NCBI RefSeq assembly: GCF_902459695.1
Contig: NZ_CABPRZ010000030.1
Span: 1-64,000 of the forward strand
Source: Pandoraea terrae
GTDB lineage: Bacteria; Pseudomonadota; Gammaproteobacteria; Burkholderiales; Burkholderiaceae
Reading direction: 5' to 3'
Length of the DNA stretch: 64,000 bases
Part shown: one piece after another, positions 61,206-64,000 of the stretch
Layout of the letters: each line of letters begins with the position of its first letter
Numbering within the stretch: the first letter of the stretch is position 1
The notes under the pieces: model-generated
What the model saw: only the letters and a program-made list of their open reading frames with translations
The model's database searches: none
What the model was told of the DNA's origin: nothing
Program-made: the position numbers and the translations under genes

Positions 61206-62300
61206 CTACTGGCCGGTGCCGGAAAGCATTTCGGTTCGCGCGCCATCCAGACCGGTGACGACCGCGGCGGTGTGATTGATCAGGGCGAGACCGGTGTAGC
61301 GCATCGGACTGGCGGCATGAACCACCTTGAACGAACGCCCGTCCCTATCACCGATAAGGAACTGGCCCGCGCTATTGACCAGCACGAAGTTGCCCGCATC
61401 GCCATTCACGGCCCCGGACGTAACGGTGGCGTCGGCGGGCATCTTGAGCGCCTCCCAGCGGCTGCCGCCATCGTCGCTGCGGTACACCACCCCGCGCAGG
61501 CCGAATGCCAGTAGCGAGTTGGCATTGCCCACGATGCCGAAGAAACTGCCCGCATACCCGGTCGCGGTCTTCCGGAAGCGCCGGTTTGCCCGATCCAGCT
61601 GATAGACCATGCCATGTTCACCGACGATATAGAGATTCCCCCCGAGGCCTCGTACGGCGTTCAGATTCAGCCCTTTTTCGTTGTCGATCCGATGCAGCCA
61701 AGGCTCCCAGGTTTTGCCGCCATCCACCGTTGCCGCGATCATGCCGAACGAGCCCACGACGAAACCTCTGTCGGCATCGTCGAACCAGACGTCCAGCCAC
61801 GGCAAGGTCGGACCCGCCTTGAAATTCCGCTCGATTTGCGAGGCGGCTGCCTGTGTCGCGGGATCGGCGGCGCCGGCTCCGTAATATTGCTTGAATACCC
61901 CGGATGCGATTCGACCATCCAGTTGCTTTGTCCAGCTTTTGCCGCCGTCCGAGGTATGCAGGATCACCCCGTCATGCCCCACCGCCCATCCGTCGCTCGG
62001 ATTCGGGAAATGAACGGCAAGCAGATCGCTTTGCACCGGTACCGCGGACTGGGTCCAGGTCTTGCCCTGGTCTGCCGATCGCATGATCAGGCCCCGCGAT
62101 CCGACCGCCACCAACGCATCACCGGCCCGCGCCACGGACAACATCGGGCGCGTGCTGATGCCATTGCGCATCTGCGCGGGAAGGTCCAGCGGATCCTGGA
62201 ACTTCGGCTCCGCCCACGTCGGCATCGGCGCGATCGCCGTGCCGAGAAGCGCACCGACGCAGAGGGTGCGGATCAAGGTTCTACGTGAATATGTTTGCAT
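61206..62300 (-). CDS. YCF48/BNR-repeat beta-propeller protein, secreted
   Basis: The 364-residue protein starts with a signal peptide containing the twin-arginine-like SRRTLIR, then repeats of the BNR/YCF48 kind: SADQGKTWTQS, TSDGGKSWTKQ, TVDGGKTWEPW and SDDGGSRWEAL, spaced 50-90 residues apart. A seven-bladed propeller in the periplasm is expected. In relatives of this cluster the YCF48-like protein is encoded beside the RND pump and is probably a helper of transport or assembly. It lies 40 bases before the pump gene. A terminator separates it from the DUF1329 gene, so some transcription may start in between. Confidence 0.88.
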   Translation of the reverse strand: MQTYSRRTLIRTLCVGALLGTAIAPMPTWAEPKFQDPLDLPAQMRNGISTRPMLSVARAGDALVAVGSRGLIMRSADQGKTWTQSAVPVQSDLLAVHFPNPSDGWAVGHDGVILHTSDGGKSWTKQLDGRIASGVFKQYYGAGAADPATQAAASQIERNFKAGPTLPWLDVWFDDADRGFVVGSFGMIAATVDGGKTWEPWLHRIDNEKGLNLNAVRGLGGNLYIVGEHGMVYQLDRANRRFRKTATGYAGSFFGIVGNANSLLAFGLRGVVYRSDDGGSRWEALKMPADATVTSGAVNGDAGNFVLVNSAGQFLIGDRDGRSFKVVHAASPMRYTGLALINHTAAVVTGLDGARTEMLSGTGQ

Positions 62301-62361
62301 GGTAACTACCGCTTCGCTGCATTCTGAAACAGTCTCTCGATGACGATGGCGCCGCCGGGCA

Positions 62362-62402
62362 GAGAAAAAAACGGGCAGTCCGTGTGAAAACGGACCGCCC
62401 GT
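62362..62402 (-). terminator. Intrinsic terminator after the DUF1329 gene
   Basis: ACGGGC-GTCCGT and ACGGAC-GCCCGT pair with single-base bulges around a six-base loop. On the minus strand a run of seven T follows. It lies ten bases after the DUF1329 stop. Confidence 0.78.
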
Positions 62403-62412
62403 GCAGGCCGGA

Positions 62413-63822
62413 TCAGCGCACGCCCGCCGCTTCCACCGACTGCGGCGTGAGGTTGATTCTCAAGCCTTCCGCAGTCTCATAGCTGCGGGAAAAGCTGTCC
62501 GGCTCTCCCGTCATGTTGGTGGTGAAATAGTTACCCTTGATCAGATCGTACGTAATCCATCCGAAACCATTCACGCCACCCACGTCATAGGTCGGGTAGG
62601 GCGTGTTATGGAAAACCCGCCAGATCTTGCCGGCATTGTCGTACGTCTCTTGAGAGACCATGCACCAGCAGTCCTCATCGATGTAGAAGGTGCGCCGGCT
62701 ATAGACATGGCGGGCACCACTCTTGCGCGTGGCATCCACTACCCAGACCCGATGCTTTTCGAACCGCAGAGCGCTCGGGTTCACGAACTTCTTTTCCAGG
62801 TAGTCTTCCTTCTTCGACAAGGTGTTCGTAATGCGGAAATCGTTGTAAGGCACCAGCATTTCCTTCTTGCCCACCAGCTTGAAGTCGAAGCGGTCCATGC
62901 GGCCGACAAAGCCGAAGATTTCGTCCCAAAGGATCGCGCCGCCATAAGCTGCGATCGGCACGTCATACGCAAACTCGGGCGCCATCCGGATTCGCCGCTG
63001 CCCCGGGGTATAGAACCATACCTTTTGCCCGCCGTCCTTACCGGTCGGCAGGTAGTAGTTCAGGAAGACCACGCCCGCAGAGGATGGAGGCGCGACCTGC
63101 AGCGCATTAAAGCCCAGTATTGAATTGAACGTCTCGGACCGGAGCTTGTTTTTCACGTCGTACCAAGGCGCGACGAAATGCTCGTCCGGTACGGACATGG
63201 AACTTACGCCGCCTGCGGCATCGACCAGGTAGGCATGCGCCAACAGGTGGGTGACGGCGGGCTTCAAATGCATCTTGAAGTTCCACATCACCTCGTAGCC
63301 GTTCTTCGGAATCGGGAAGAAGACCCCCGGGTAGGGCAGATCACCCTTATCGGCACCCGTCACGGCATCGCCCTCGACGTCTCCGGACAGCTTGGCCGTG
63401 GTCGCGTTCTTCAGGGTGTTCTCGAGCACCCAGGCGGGATAACGCACGCTACGGTGCGTCGGGTACACGTCGATCCGAAAATCGGGATGCGTCGTCATGA
63501 GCGCCTTGGTTCCCGGCGTGACCATGGCCTCATACTGCGCCAGGTTCTTCGCACTGACCGAATACAACGGCTTTTCACCGGCGAACGGATCGACATACTT
63601 GGCCGAGGTCTTGCGATCATAGCCCGGCACCTTCTCGATACCGCCCGTATAAGCCGGAATCGAACCATCGGCATTGGGCCCCTTCTCCGCACCGAACCCG
63701 GTCAGCGTGGTTTCAAGCGTCTTGGCTTCATCGGCGGTAACAGCGGCCATCGCGCCGGCAGCGACCAATGCGCTCATGCCAGCAGCCAAGCAGAATTTCA
63801 TTGCAAGCAGTCGTTTTGACAC
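62413..63822 (-). CDS. DUF1329 outer-membrane/periplasmic lipoprotein-sorting-like protein
   Basis: The 469-residue protein has a cleavable signal peptide (ALVAAGAMAA) and the DUF1329 fold, with typical stretches RVWVVDATRKSGARHVYSRR, TFYIDEDCW and YTPGQRRIRMAPEF. The fold is related to LolB/LolA-type lipid carriers. The start is GTG with CAGGAGACTGAC before it. Proteins of this family are nearly always next to DUF1302 and MMPL genes and are thought to help move hydrophobic substrates through the envelope. The DUF1302 gene lies 24 bases upstream. Confidence 0.93.
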   Translation of the reverse strand: MSKRLLAMKFCLAAGMSALVAAGAMAAVTADEAKTLETTLTGFGAEKGPNADGSIPAYTGGIEKVPGYDRKTSAKYVDPFAGEKPLYSVSAKNLAQYEAMVTPGTKALMTTHPDFRIDVYPTHRSVRYPAWVLENTLKNATTAKLSGDVEGDAVTGADKGDLPYPGVFFPIPKNGYEVMWNFKMHLKPAVTHLLAHAYLVDAAGGVSSMSVPDEHFVAPWYDVKNKLRSETFNSILGFNALQVAPPSSAGVVFLNYYLPTGKDGGQKVWFYTPGQRRIRMAPEFAYDVPIAAYGGAILWDEIFGFVGRMDRFDFKLVGKKEMLVPYNDFRITNTLSKKEDYLEKKFVNPSALRFEKHRVWVVDATRKSGARHVYSRRTFYIDEDCWCMVSQETYDNAGKIWRVFHNTPYPTYDVGGVNGFGWITYDLIKGNYFTTNMTGEPDSFSRSYETAEGLRINLTPQSVEAAGVR

Positions 63823-63846
63823 GTCAGTCTCCTGAATTAAGCACGT

Positions 63847-64000
63847 TCAGAATGAGCTTTTGAGCGTTAAGCTCACCCATCCCCTGTCGTTGAGTGAAAC
63901 CGGGCCATTTCCTCCAAAACCCGCGTAGGATGTCCCCAAACCCGGCACGTTCGTGGTCGGACCGTGGTGCCAGTAGTAGCCGTTATAGGCCAGAGTGATC
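63847..64000 (-). CDS. DUF1302 protein, C-terminus only (partial, runs off right edge)
   Basis: The last 50 codons of a leftward gene are visible, ending GWVSLTLKSSF before a TGA at 63847-63849. The terminal aromatic residue and alternating pattern (ITLAYNGYYWHHG earlier) fit an outer-membrane beta-barrel. DUF1302 barrels always precede DUF1329 genes in this kind of cluster, so the assignment is by sequence ending plus context. The N-terminal part is outside the window. Confidence 0.72.
   Translation of the reverse strand, partial: ITLAYNGYYWHHGPTTNVPGLGTSYAGFGGNGPVSLNDRGWVSLTLKSSF

Noticed and set aside
1-64000. CRISPR array or intact insertion sequence
   Set aside because: No regularly spaced repeats of 23-40 bp and no transposase or integrase gene were found in the window; the only tandem repeats are short and adjacent, without spacers.

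Overview
The window comes from a GC-rich betaproteobacterium of the Burkholderiales, most likely a Burkholderiaceae member of the Burkholderia/Pandoraea type. The support is the gene set: an OmpC-type porin, AidA/PixA inclusion-body proteins beside a LuxR-type acyl-homoserine-lactone receptor, TctD/TctE-like two-component genes and a CysNC fusion. The genus is an inference and was not tested by any search.

Left part (1 to about 25.5 kb) is an accessory defence island with lower GC than the rest. It ends at a 46-bp 3' fragment of a tRNA-Lys(TTT) gene (25477-25522), which looks like the distal attachment site of an integrated element; the intact tRNA and integrase would lie left of the window. 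A leftward operon runs from 13.8 kb to the left edge: WYL regulator, RecB-like nuclease/SF1 helicase, HNH endonuclease, HhH DNA-glycosylase-like protein, SNF2-family helicase and a very large Eco57I-type methylase that is still open at base 1. The last two resemble DrmD and DrmMI of class 1 DISARM. Diverging from it is a complete four-gene type III CBASS operon: CD-NTase, HORMA protein, TRIP13-like ATPase and a Cap4-like nuclease-SAVED effector. A short inverted repeat in the divergent spacer is a candidate operator. Next come a 959-residue dynamin-like GTPase whose C-terminus resembles the MITD1 C-terminal phospholipase-D-like domain, a MESH1-like HD hydrolase, two decayed gene relics and a PDDEXK_4 nuclease.

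Middle part (25.7 to about 40 kb) is core-like but scarred. It holds a Na/Pi symporter joined in its PhoU-like region to an unrelated domain, a sulfatase lacking its middle, a SulP transporter, a porin, and a ferric-iron-type ABC transporter whose binding protein has lost its N-terminus. Beside the last is a patch with an outer-membrane-factor tail and a headless response regulator in front of an intact histidine kinase. Several of these look like recombinational deletions.

Right part (40 to 64 kb) is ordinary GC-rich chromosome with metabolic and signalling genes. A divergent pair of units (DUF1214 protein and sulfotransferase against CysD and CysNC) looks like a PAPS-supply and sulfation module. 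Then come a LuxR-type regulator, a DsbA/FrnE oxidoreductase, a DHA2 efflux pump, a GDPD-like protein lacking several metal ligands, an NsrR-like regulator, an AHL-receptor LuxR without a neighbouring LuxI but next to two AidA/PixA genes, and a hybrid histidine kinase. The window ends in a leftward cluster of DUF1302, DUF1329, YCF48-like and RND/MMPL genes, a combination often seen in steroid, terpenoid or hydrocarbon loci.
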